Shown here piece by piece: positions 1-5,209 of a stretch of 5,768 bases of DNA (positions are counted from its first letter, which is position 1; each line of letters starts with the position of its first letter). Source of the DNA: Alphaproteobacteria bacterium (GTDB lineage: Bacteria; Pseudomonadota; Alphaproteobacteria; GCA-2731375); contig JANQKO010000265.1 in NCBI GenBank assembly GCA_028281075.1, forward strand, positions 1 to 5,768, given 5' to 3'. A program made the translations under genes and the position numbers. The notes beneath the pieces were generated by a model, which was not told the origin of the DNA, searched no databases, and worked only from the letters and a program-made list of their open reading frames with translations.

Positions 1-264
1 CTCGGCGACCGAAAAGTCGCGATAGATGAAGCTGGGGCCGAGATTGCCCTGCAACAGGTTCTGGACGTAGATCAGGTATTGCTGCCAGAGCGGCTTGTCC
101 AGGTGATAGACCTTCAGCAGGTTCGCCATCACCTGCGCTTCCAGCGGCCGTTCCAGGTCGAACGGGCCGCCGGGCGCGACCCGGATCAGAAAGAACGCGA
201 CGGTGACGATCAGGAACAGCGTCGGCACGGCACCGAGCAGCCGGCGCACGGCATAGCTCAGCAC
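1..264 (-). CDS. oppB: Oligopeptide ABC transporter permease OppB, N-terminal part (cut by window edge)
   Basis: Inner-membrane permease subunit of an Opp-type peptide importer; it would pair with OppC and take substrate from the OppA-like protein encoded just upstream. Only the first 88 codons are in the window; the family is usually a little over 300 residues. The N-terminus reads V(M)LSYAVRRLLGAVPTLFLI, followed by a hydrophobic first membrane helix (about residues 9-28) and the RVAPGGPF motif typical of OppB just after that helix. Further on, a QGNLGPSFIYRDFSVAE stretch closely resembles the E. coli OppB segment (GDFGPSFKYKDYSVND, from memory). I chose the GTG at 264 because the protein then begins like other OppB proteins and no in-frame ATG lies nearby; its Shine-Dalgarno is poor. 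The gene starts 40 nt after the oppA stop on the same strand, so it is probably cotranscribed, and oppC/D/F would be expected beyond the left edge. The family is secure; peptide specificity is inferred. Confidence 0.92.
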   Translation of the reverse strand, partial: MLSYAVRRLLGAVPTLFLIVTVAFFLIRVAPGGPFDLERPLEAQVMANLLKVYHLDKPLWQQYLIYVQNLLQGNLGPSFIYRDFSVAE

Positions 265-304
265 GACGTGGCGGCCGCGACCGTCACCGCTTGCCCGCCC
301 GCGG

Positions 305-1891
305 CTACTCCCGGATCGACATCCAGCGGCTGGCGTGCACGTTCTGGATATTGTCTTCCCAGCCGGCCAGCTTGTCGGAGACCAGGCTGATCGAGCCGTA
401 ATACATCAGCGGAATGAACGGCAGGTCGCGCATGAAGATCGCTTCCACCTGCTTCAGGATCGCCGCCCGCTTTTGCAGGTCGATCTCGGCCGCGGCCCGG
501 TCCATCAGGGCGTCGTATGCCGGATTGTCGTAGTTCGCGTAATTGAAGCCGTCGTTGTCGCTTTCGACCATGAACAGGAAGTTCTGCGGGTCGCTGTAGT
601 CGCCGATCCAGCCGGCGCGCGCCACGTCGAAATCGCCCTTGTCGCGCAGCACGGCATAGTGCGTCGCGGTGTCCGAGTTCAGCAGCGCGACCTCGACGCC
701 GAGCGGCCGCCACATGTCGGCGATGGCCAGCGCCGTGTTCTTGTGGTTCTCGGACGTATTGTAGCGGATCTCCACCTTCAGCGGCCTGTCCGGCCCGAAG
801 CCCGCCGCCTTCAGCAGCGCGATGGCCGCGTCCTCGCGGTCGATCATCGATTTCGTCTTGTAGTCGGCGAAGGCCGGCGCGCCATAATTGCCGATGCCGG
901 GCGGGACGAAGCTGTAGCCGGCGACCATGGTGCCGCCCCAAATCTCCTCGGCGATGAACTCGCGGTCGATCGCCATGGACAGCGCCTGGCGCACGCGGAC
1001 GTCGCTGAACGGCGCCTTGTCCGTCTTCACGGCGTAGTAATAGGTGCCGAGATAGGGCGCGACGCGGAACCGGTCGCCCAGATTCTCCTTCATCCAGGCC
1101 ACCTGCTCGACCGGCGCGTCGTTGTTGGAATGCAGCTCGCCGGCCTGGAACCGGCGCAAGGCGGCCGAGCGGTCCTCGGTCGGATAGAAATAGACGGTGT
1201 CGATCCCGACACTGTCGGCGGCGTGGAAATGCGGGTTCTTGACCACCTTCACATGCGCGTTCGGCAGCGTCTCGGTCAGCATATAGGCGCCGTTGCTGAC
1301 GATGTTTTCCGGCCGCACGAATGCCGGCCCATGCGCTTCGACACTCGCCGGATGCACCGGCAGGCCGGTCTGGTGCGTCATCAGATGCAGGAAATAAGGC
1401 GTCGCCGCCGCCAGCCGGATCTCCAGCGTGCGGTCGTCGCGCGCCGTGACGCCGATCTCCTCGGGCGGCAGCTTGCCGCCATTCACCTTCTCGGCGTTGG
1501 CGATGGGATAGAGCACGTTGGCGTATTTCGCGCCGGTCTCGGGGGCCAGGATGCGGCGCAGCGAATAGACGAAGTCGCCCGCGGTCACGGGATCGCCGTT
1601 CGACCACCTGGCGTCCGCGCGCAGGCGGAAGGTATAGACGGTGCCGTCGTCGCTGACCTCCCAGCTCTCGGCGACGCCGGGCACGACGTTGGCCCTGGCG
1701 TCGTAGATCACCAGTCCCTCGTACAGATCCCGCAGGATGTTCGCCTCGTAGACCGTCGAGGTCTTGTGCTGGTCCAGCGTCTCCGGATCGGCCGTGTTGC
1801 CACGGTGGTAGACCATCTCGGCCATGGCCGGCGCGGCCACCACGGTCAGCATGGCCGCCAGCGCGGCGGCGGCAAGATATCGGCGTGTCAT
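305..1891 (-). CDS. oppA: Peptide ABC transporter periplasmic binding protein, OppA-like (SBP_bac_5 family)
   Basis: Periplasmic receptor that captures oligopeptides and delivers them to OppBC; 528 residues, about the usual OppA length. Residues 1-24 form a Sec signal peptide: basic MTRRY, a hydrophobic Ala/Leu/Val core and an AMA cleavage site before Glu25. There is no lipobox Cys, so a soluble periplasmic protein is expected. The family signature lies at about 71-113 (PGVAESWEVSDDG, YTFRLR, WSNGDPVTAGDFVYSLRR). Downstream, APYLGTYYYAVKTDKAPFSDVRVRQAL and FDVARAGWIGDYSDPQ match the E. coli OppA architecture. Asp431 in AGWIGDY is where E. coli OppA has the Asp (mature 419) that binds the peptide N-terminal amine, which supports a true peptide binder rather than a nickel or dipeptide-only relative. 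The ATG at 1891 has GAGGAGGG seven bases upstream. It is the first gene of an operon with oppB and is divergent from the CoA-transferase gene. The actual ligand could be a modified peptide or another amine; that is not readable from sequence. Confidence 0.94.
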   Translation of the reverse strand: MTRRYLAAAALAAMLTVVAAPAMAEMVYHRGNTADPETLDQHKTSTVYEANILRDLYEGLVIYDARANVVPGVAESWEVSDDGTVYTFRLRADARWSNGDPVTAGDFVYSLRRILAPETGAKYANVLYPIANAEKVNGGKLPPEEIGVTARDDRTLEIRLAAATPYFLHLMTHQTGLPVHPASVEAHGPAFVRPENIVSNGAYMLTETLPNAHVKVVKNPHFHAADSVGIDTVYFYPTEDRSAALRRFQAGELHSNNDAPVEQVAWMKENLGDRFRVAPYLGTYYYAVKTDKAPFSDVRVRQALSMAIDREFIAEEIWGGTMVAGYSFVPPGIGNYGAPAFADYKTKSMIDREDAAIALLKAAGFGPDRPLKVEIRYNTSENHKNTALAIADMWRPLGVEVALLNSDTATHYAVLRDKGDFDVARAGWIGDYSDPQNFLFMVESDNDGFNYANYDNPAYDALMDRAAAEIDLQKRAAILKQVEAIFMRDLPFIPLMYYGSISLVSDKLAGWEDNIQNVHASRWMSIRE

Positions 1892-1898
1892 GATGTCG

Positions 1899-1906
1899 CC
1901 CTCCTC
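1899..1906 (-). promoter_or_regulatory. Ribosome binding site of oppA
   Basis: On the minus strand this reads GAGGAGGG, a near-perfect Shine-Dalgarno, ending seven bases before the ATG at 1891. It fixes the oppA start and agrees with the signal peptide beginning there. Confidence 0.8.
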
Positions 1907-1999
1907 GGCCCGGCCCGCGGGCCTATGCGATTCGGCTGTGCGTCGAGATTAGCCCGCATTTCTCACCGCCGCCATGGTCTGCGGCGGCCGGTCCGGGCC

Positions 2000-2030
2000 T
2001 TGCGCGGCGGCCGGTTTTGGACCACATAAT
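2000..2030 (+). promoter_or_regulatory. Weak candidate sigma70 promoter for the CoA-transferase gene
   Basis: CATAAT at 2025-2030 resembles a -10 box (five of six with TATAAT). TTGCGC at 2000-2005 could serve as a -35 box, but the spacer is 19 bp, longer than ideal. The stretch from about 2015 to 2038 is the most AT-rich part of the divergent oppA/CoA-transferase interval. If the promoter is real, transcription would begin around 2036, inside or beside the inverted repeat at 2036-2058. Tentative. Confidence 0.3.
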
Positions 2031-2035
2031 TCACA

Positions 2036-2058
2036 ATACCGCCGGAACCGGGCGGTAT
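2036..2058. promoter_or_regulatory. Perfect 8-bp inverted repeat, candidate operator
   Basis: ATACCGCC (2036-2043) and GGCGGTAT (2051-2058) are exact reverse complements around a 7-base centre, GGAACCG. The centre-to-centre spacing is 15 bp. The repeat lies 27 bp upstream of the CoA-transferase ATG, just after a CATAAT box and just before the ribosome binding site. Its place in a divergent control region fits a dimeric repressor site; a short 5' leader hairpin is the alternative. No regulator gene is present in the window. Confidence 0.4.
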
Positions 2059-2071
2059 CGTCGTATCTGCC

Positions 2072-2079
2072 GAAAGGAA
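2072..2079 (+). promoter_or_regulatory. Ribosome binding site that sets the CoA-transferase start
   Basis: GAAAGGAA, with an AAGGA core at 2074-2078, sits about seven bases before the ATG at 2086. It favours that start over the in-frame TTG at 2017, which would add 23 residues unlike the family and has no Shine-Dalgarno. Confidence 0.75.
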
Positions 2080-2085
2080 CTGCCG

Positions 2086-3273
2086 ATGCCCGGCCCGCTA
2101 GACGGTTATCGCATCATCGACCTGACCAGCATGATCTCCGGTCCCTTCGCCACCATGATGCTGGGCGACCAGGGCGCCGACGTCATCAAGGTCGAGATTC
2201 CCGGCCGCGGCGACCATGTGCGCGCCGGCGGCAACCGCAGCGGCGGCCTGCCCGCGAGTTTTCTCAATAATAATCGCAATAAACGCTCGGTAACCGTTGA
2301 TTTGAAAGACGAACGCGGGCGTGAGGTGCTGAAACGGCTGGCCACCGGCGCGGATGTCTTCATCCAGAACTTCCGGCCCGGCGTGGTCGACCGCATGGGT
2401 ATCGACGAGGACGCGATCCGGGCCGTGGCGCCGGATATCGTCTATGTCTCTATCAGCGGCTTCGGCGAGGCCGGCCCCTATGCCGGCAAGCCGACCTACG
2501 ATCCGATCATCCAGGCGGTATCCGGCCTGGCCTCCGTGCAGGGCGGCTCGGACCAGCAGCGCCCCCGGCTGGTCCGCACGATCCTGCCGGACAAGCTGAC
2601 AGCGGTGACGGCGGCGCAGGCGATCACCGCGGCCCTGCTGGCCCGGGAACGCACCGGCAAGGGCCAGCACGTGCGGCTGTCGATGCTGGACGCGGTGCTG
2701 GCCTTTCTGTGGTCGTCGGACATGGGCGGGCAGACCTATGTCGGCAAGGCCGTCAGCCAGCAGCGCGCCGCCAGCTTCATCGACCTGATCTACGAGACCA
2801 CCGACGGCCATATGAGCGTCGCGGTGATGTCGGACCGGGAATGGGCCGGCCTCTGCCGGGCGCTGGAGCGGCCGGAATGGCTGGACGACGAACGCTTCAA
2901 GACGCCGGCGCTGCGGGACCGCAACATCGACGAGCGGCTGTCGCTGACGCAATCGGTGCTGAAGACCAGGCCCACGGCGGAATGGCTGACGCGCCTGGAA
3001 GAGGCCGGCGTGCCCTGCGCGCCGGTGCTGACGCGCAACGAGCTTCTGGAACACCCGCAGATCCGGGCGAGCGATGTCCTGGTCGAGACCGATCATCCCG
3101 ATGCCGGCCGCCTGCGCCAGGCCCGGGCCGCCGCCCGCTTCAGCGAGACGCCGACCTCGATCCGCCACGGCGCGCCGCAACTGGGCGCGCAGACCGACGA
3201 CGTGCTGGCCGAGGCCGGCATGACGGCGCCGGAGATCGCGGCCCTGCGGGAGGCCCGGATCGTCGGCCAGTAG
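2086..3273 (+). CDS. CaiB/BaiF-family (family III) CoA-transferase
   Basis: Family III CoA-transferases move CoA between organic acids in the cytosol through an aspartyl anhydride/thioester intermediate; relatives act on formate/oxalate, carnitine, bile acids, succinate/malate and other acids. The protein is 395 residues, a normal length. It opens with PLDGYRIIDLTSMISGPFATMMLGDQGADVIKVE, the family's N-terminal Rossmann-like signature, followed by NNNRNKRSVTVDLK at about 61-74 and ADVFIQNFRPGVVDRMG at about 89-105. Asp169, in RTILPDKLTAVTAAQAI, falls where formyl-CoA transferase has its catalytic Asp169. The TGKGQHVRLSMLDAVLAF segment (190-207) follows as in the family. The C-terminal part has WLTRLEEAGVPCAPVLTRNELLEHPQI, also typical. 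It is divergent from oppA and convergent with the lyase gene 27 bp downstream. Codons 59-75 are unusually AT-rich for this gene. Sequence alone does not tell donor or acceptor acid; a free dicarboxylate or hydroxy-acid substrate is a guess from the neighbours. Confidence 0.93.
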   Translation: MPGPLDGYRIIDLTSMISGPFATMMLGDQGADVIKVEIPGRGDHVRAGGNRSGGLPASFLNNNRNKRSVTVDLKDERGREVLKRLATGADVFIQNFRPGVVDRMGIDEDAIRAVAPDIVYVSISGFGEAGPYAGKPTYDPIIQAVSGLASVQGGSDQQRPRLVRTILPDKLTAVTAAQAITAALLARERTGKGQHVRLSMLDAVLAFLWSSDMGGQTYVGKAVSQQRAASFIDLIYETTDGHMSVAVMSDREWAGLCRALERPEWLDDERFKTPALRDRNIDERLSLTQSVLKTRPTAEWLTRLEEAGVPCAPVLTRNELLEHPQIRASDVLVETDHPDAGRLRQARAAARFSETPTSIRHGAPQLGAQTDDVLAEAGMTAPEIAALREARIVGQ

Positions 3274-3286
3274 AGACCGTCCGAGC

Positions 3287-3301
3287 GGGCCGCGCGGGCC
3301 C
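3287..3301. terminator. Small GC hairpin between convergent genes, possible weak terminator
   Basis: GGGCC (3287-3291) pairs with GGCCC (3297-3301) over a 5-base loop, lying between the CoA-transferase stop and the lyase stop and touching the lyase stop codon. Neither side has a proper U-run, so intrinsic termination is doubtful. It is the only structure I see in this 27-bp gap. Confidence 0.25.
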
Positions 3302-4173
3302 TATTTGTCGCCGTATTTCTCGTCGAAGGCCCAGACCTCGGGGAAGCCCATCAGTTCGTTCATGTCGGCGAAGGGATAGCGCGGCTGGTCGCTGCCGGCG
3401 GTCGAGCCCCGGGCGTCGAGGTAGCTGTAGGTCTCGTGCAGCGCCTGCGCCACGGCAAGGAACCCGGCGGCCGGGAAGATCGCGATGGCATAGCCGATCT
3501 CGGCCAGGCGCGCGGCCGACAACACCGGCGTGCGGCCGCCCTCGACCATGTTGGCGAGGCAGGGCAGGTCGAAGCTGCGGCAGATCTTTTCCATCTCGGC
3601 CTCGCTCTCGGGCGACTCGACGAACAGCACGTCGGCCCCGGCCCCGGCGAAGGCCTCGGCGCGGCGCAGCGCCTCGTCGAGGCCGAGGCTGGTGCGGGCA
3701 TCGGTGCGGGCGACGATCTGGAAGTCGGCGCTCTGCTTGGCGTCGACCGCGACGCGGATCTTGGTCACCATGTCCTCGACCGGGATCACCCGGCGGCCGA
3801 GCGTATGGCCGCATTTCTTGGGGAACTCCTGGTCCTCGATCTGGATGCCGGCGGCGCCCACCGATTCGTAGCCGCGCACGGCCTGCTGCACGTTCAGCGC
3901 GCCGCCGAAGCCGGTGTCGGCATCGGCGATAAGTGGCGTCGCTGTGCGCTCGCAGATCTGCCGCACCCGGCCCAGCATGTCGTGGTAGGTGGCGTAGCCG
4001 GCGTCCGGCATGCCCAGATGCGAGGCGGCGACGCCATAGCCGGTCAGGTAGATCGACTTGAAGCCGAAGCGGTCGGCCATGCGGGCGGAAATCAGGTCGA
4101 ACACGCCCGGCGCGCAGACGAAGTCACGGTTCTTCAGGCTGGCGGCAAGCATGGCTTTGGCATCGGCGGACAT
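3301..4173 (-). CDS. Isocitrate lyase/PEP mutase-superfamily carbon-carbon lyase (2-methylisocitrate/dimethylmalate lyase-like)
   Basis: A 290-residue Mg2+-dependent TIM-barrel enzyme of the superfamily that cleaves or forms carbon-carbon bonds in 2-hydroxy dicarboxylates. KKCGH at 119-123 supplies the catalytic Cys121 seen in isocitrate and 2-methylisocitrate lyases, arguing for a lyase and against a PEP mutase. Metal-site acids are in ADADTGFGG (Asp84, Asp86) and QIEDQ (Glu113); VARTDA holds Arg156. LSGG-like LTGYGVAASHLGMPD (43-57) and NMVEGGRTPVLS (208-219) complete the active-site loops. The last form is closer to dimethylmalate lyase and oxaloacetate decarboxylase-type relatives than to E. 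coli PrpB (NITEFG). I chose the ATG at 4173 because GGAGAG lies seven bases upstream; an in-frame ATG at 4209 would add 12 residues without a ribosome site. No methylcitrate synthase or dehydratase gene is nearby, so a propionate-cycle role is not supported. Likely products are pyruvate or a similar oxoacid plus a second acid; the substrate is unassigned. Confidence 0.9.
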   Translation of the reverse strand: MSADAKAMLAASLKNRDFVCAPGVFDLISARMADRFGFKSIYLTGYGVAASHLGMPDAGYATYHDMLGRVRQICERTATPLIADADTGFGGALNVQQAVRGYESVGAAGIQIEDQEFPKKCGHTLGRRVIPVEDMVTKIRVAVDAKQSADFQIVARTDARTSLGLDEALRRAEAFAGAGADVLFVESPESEAEMEKICRSFDLPCLANMVEGGRTPVLSAARLAEIGYAIAIFPAAGFLAVAQALHETYSYLDARGSTAGSDQPRYPFADMNELMGFPEVWAFDEKYGDK

Positions 4174-4180
4174 GGTGTTT

Positions 4181-4188
4181 CTCTCCAA
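4181..4188 (-). promoter_or_regulatory. Ribosome binding site that sets the lyase start
   Basis: Minus-strand TTGGAGAG, with GGAGAG at 4186-4181, is seven bases before the ATG at 4173. It supports the 290-residue protein over the 302-residue version from 4209. Confidence 0.7.
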
Positions 4189-4230
4189 GGCATGGTTCAC
4201 TGAGGACAAGCCTGCAGCATAGCATTGACG

Positions 4231-4238
4231 GGGAGAGG
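4231..4238 (+). promoter_or_regulatory. Ribosome binding site of the aldolase-like gene
   Basis: GGGAGAGG ends six bases before the ATG at 4245 and fixes that start. Confidence 0.75.
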
Positions 4239-4244
4239 CGCAGC

Positions 4245-5033
4245 ATGAGCGTATCGGCGATCGACACCGAAGACCGCGGCCGGCGGCCGGATATCAGCGA
4301 CAATGAGTGGGAGGCGCGGGTCGAGCTCGCCGCCTGCTACCGGCTGATCCACCGCCTGGGCATGGACGACCTGATCTATACCCACATCTCGGCCCGGGTG
4401 CCGGGACCCGAGCACCACTTCCTGATCAACCCGTTCGGTTTGCTCTATGACGAGGTGACGGCGTCGAACCTAGTCAAGGTCGATCTCGACGGCAAGATCA
4501 TCGGCGACAGCGACCATGGCATCAATCCGGCCGGATTCGTGATCCATAGCTGCATCCACCGAGACCTGCCGCATGTCGAATGCGTGCTGCACACGCATAC
4601 GGTCGCGGGCTGCGCCGTCTCGGCCCAGGAGGACGGGCTGCTGCCGCTGACGCAGACCGCGATGATCTTCCACGGCCAGGTGGCCTATCACGAATACGAG
4701 GGGCCGGCGCTGGACTTCGACGAGCAGCAGCGCCTGGTCGCCGATCTCGACGACAAGCTGGTGATGATCCTGCGCAACCACGGCCTGCTGACGGCCGGCC
4801 GCTCAGTGCCGGAGGCGTTCATCGCCATGTATTACCTGGAGCAGGCCTGCCGCATGCAGGTCGCGGCCATGGCCGGCGGCGCGGCGAAGCTGCACATGCC
4901 GCCGGCGGACGTGCCGCAGCATACGGCCGACCTGATCAAGTTCGGCGGCGCCTTCAACAGCAGCCCCGGCGCCCGCGAATTCGCCGCCCTCGTCCGCCGC
5001 ATGGACCGCGAGGATACGAGCTATCGGATGTAG
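4245..5033 (+). CDS. Class II aldolase/adducin-family protein
   Basis: A 262-residue cytosolic protein of the fold shared by fuculose- and ribulose-phosphate aldolases/epimerases and adducin heads, which use a divalent metal to stabilise an enediolate. The metal ligands are visible: His116 and His118 in VLHTHTVAG, and His179 in LRNHGLLTAG. Other family marks are ELAACYRLIHRLGMDDLIYTHISAR (27-51), the phosphate/carboxylate loop region around FLINPFGLLYDEVTASNLVKVD (59-80), and PEAFIAMYYLEQACRMQV (189-206). The acidic residue matching the catalytic Glu73 of fuculose aldolase appears to be Asp69 or Glu70 (LLYDEVTAS), as in adducin-like members, so sugar-phosphate aldolase activity should not be assumed. 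Members of this branch are often annotated only as class II aldolase/adducin family and occur in catabolic clusters as aldolases, epimerases or decarboxylases. It is divergent from the lyase gene, with a three-hairpin repeat directly after its stop. The family is certain; the reaction is not. Confidence 0.92.
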   Translation: MSVSAIDTEDRGRRPDISDNEWEARVELAACYRLIHRLGMDDLIYTHISARVPGPEHHFLINPFGLLYDEVTASNLVKVDLDGKIIGDSDHGINPAGFVIHSCIHRDLPHVECVLHTHTVAGCAVSAQEDGLLPLTQTAMIFHGQVAYHEYEGPALDFDEQQRLVADLDDKLVMILRNHGLLTAGRSVPEAFIAMYYLEQACRMQVAAMAGGAAKLHMPPADVPQHTADLIKFGGAFNSSPGAREFAALVRRMDREDTSYRM

Positions 5034-5043
5034 GGGCCGTTTT

Positions 5044-5169
5044 GCCCTCACCCTCCCACGCGCTTAACAGCGCGCGGGTCCCTCCCTCTCCCGCAAGCGG
5101 TAGAGGGGCAACAAACCGCAGCGGTGGCAACCCCCTCTCCCGCTTGCGGGAGAGGGATGGGGTGAGGGC
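5044..5169. repeat. Three-hairpin palindromic intergenic repeat element
   Basis: GCCCTCACCC (5044-5053) and GGGTGAGGGC (5160-5169) are exact reverse complements and bound the element. Inside lie three hairpins: 5055-5078 (9-bp stem, one mismatch, loop TTAACA), 5084-5107 (CCCTCTCCCGC against GCGGTAGAGGG, one mismatch, 2-base loop) and 5133-5156 (11-bp perfect stem, 2-base loop). A minihairpin, ACCGC-A-GCGGT, sits at 5115-5125. The whole could fold like a cloverleaf in RNA or single-stranded DNA. CTCTCCCGC-rich palindromes of this look are dispersed between genes in many GC-rich proteobacteria (general knowledge), so this is probably a REP/MITE-like element rather than a gene. It occupies most of the 176-bp gap between two convergent genes and could also act as a transcript end or stabiliser for both. 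Confidence 0.8.
5133..5156. terminator. Strong perfect hairpin, possible bidirectional transcript end
   Basis: CCCTCTCCCGC (5133-5143) pairs perfectly with GCGGGAGAGGG (5146-5156) around TT. It lies between the stops of the aldolase-like gene and the dioxygenase gene. No U-run follows on either strand, so it is not a standard intrinsic terminator; a role in blocking 3' exonucleases or Rho-aided termination is possible. It is the third hairpin of the repeat element. Confidence 0.4.
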
Positions 5170-5209
5170 TTGCGGGCGGTCGGCGTTTTGAGGCCTGTCA
5201 AATCGAGGG

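Larger units (their letters stand above)
4174..4244. promoter_or_regulatory. 71-bp divergent control region between lyase and aldolase-like genes
   Basis: Both genes start here in opposite directions with a Shine-Dalgarno at each end, so any promoters must overlap or lie inside the neighbouring gene. I see no convincing -35/-10 pair; CATAGCAT at 4218-4225 is the only AT-rich candidate core. The compactness suggests shared control of the two genes, which is inference. Confidence 0.35.

Noticed and set aside
258..1607. Minus-strand open frame of 449 codons within oppA
   Set aside because: It overlaps oppA in another frame and has an Arg/Ala/Gly-rich shadow composition; no start signal.
335..2029. 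Long plus-strand open frame (564 codons) opposite oppA
   Set aside because: It mirrors a clear OppA with signal peptide and ribosome site on the other strand; the translation is rich in Arg, His, Val and Asp with no recognisable domain, as expected for an antisense frame in GC-rich DNA.
2017..2085. Longer CoA-transferase start at the TTG at 2017
   Set aside because: The extra 23 residues are unlike the family, no Shine-Dalgarno precedes the TTG, and the extension would run through the inverted repeat; the ATG at 2086 has AAGGA and the standard N-terminus.
2098..3180. Minus-strand open frame of 360 codons opposite the CoA-transferase
   Set aside because: Antisense shadow of a conserved enzyme; no domain and no ribosome site.
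2709..3932. Plus-strand open frame spanning the CoA-transferase and the opposite lyase
   Set aside because: It crosses two well-supported genes out of frame and becomes an Arg/Pro/Ser-rich low-complexity translation.
3301..4173. PEP mutase / phosphonate biosynthesis gene
   Set aside because: The KKCGH Cys motif marks carbon-carbon lyases, and no phosphonopyruvate decarboxylase or other phosphonate gene is nearby.
3436..4203. Plus-strand open frame of 255 codons opposite the lyase
   Set aside because: Antisense shadow; the lyase motifs KKCGH and ADADTGFGG on the other strand settle the coding strand.
5084..5156. CRISPR-like array from two CTCTCCCGC units
   Set aside because: Only two units, each a near-complete palindrome with no spacer-sized regular unit and no cas genes; it fits a REP-like element.
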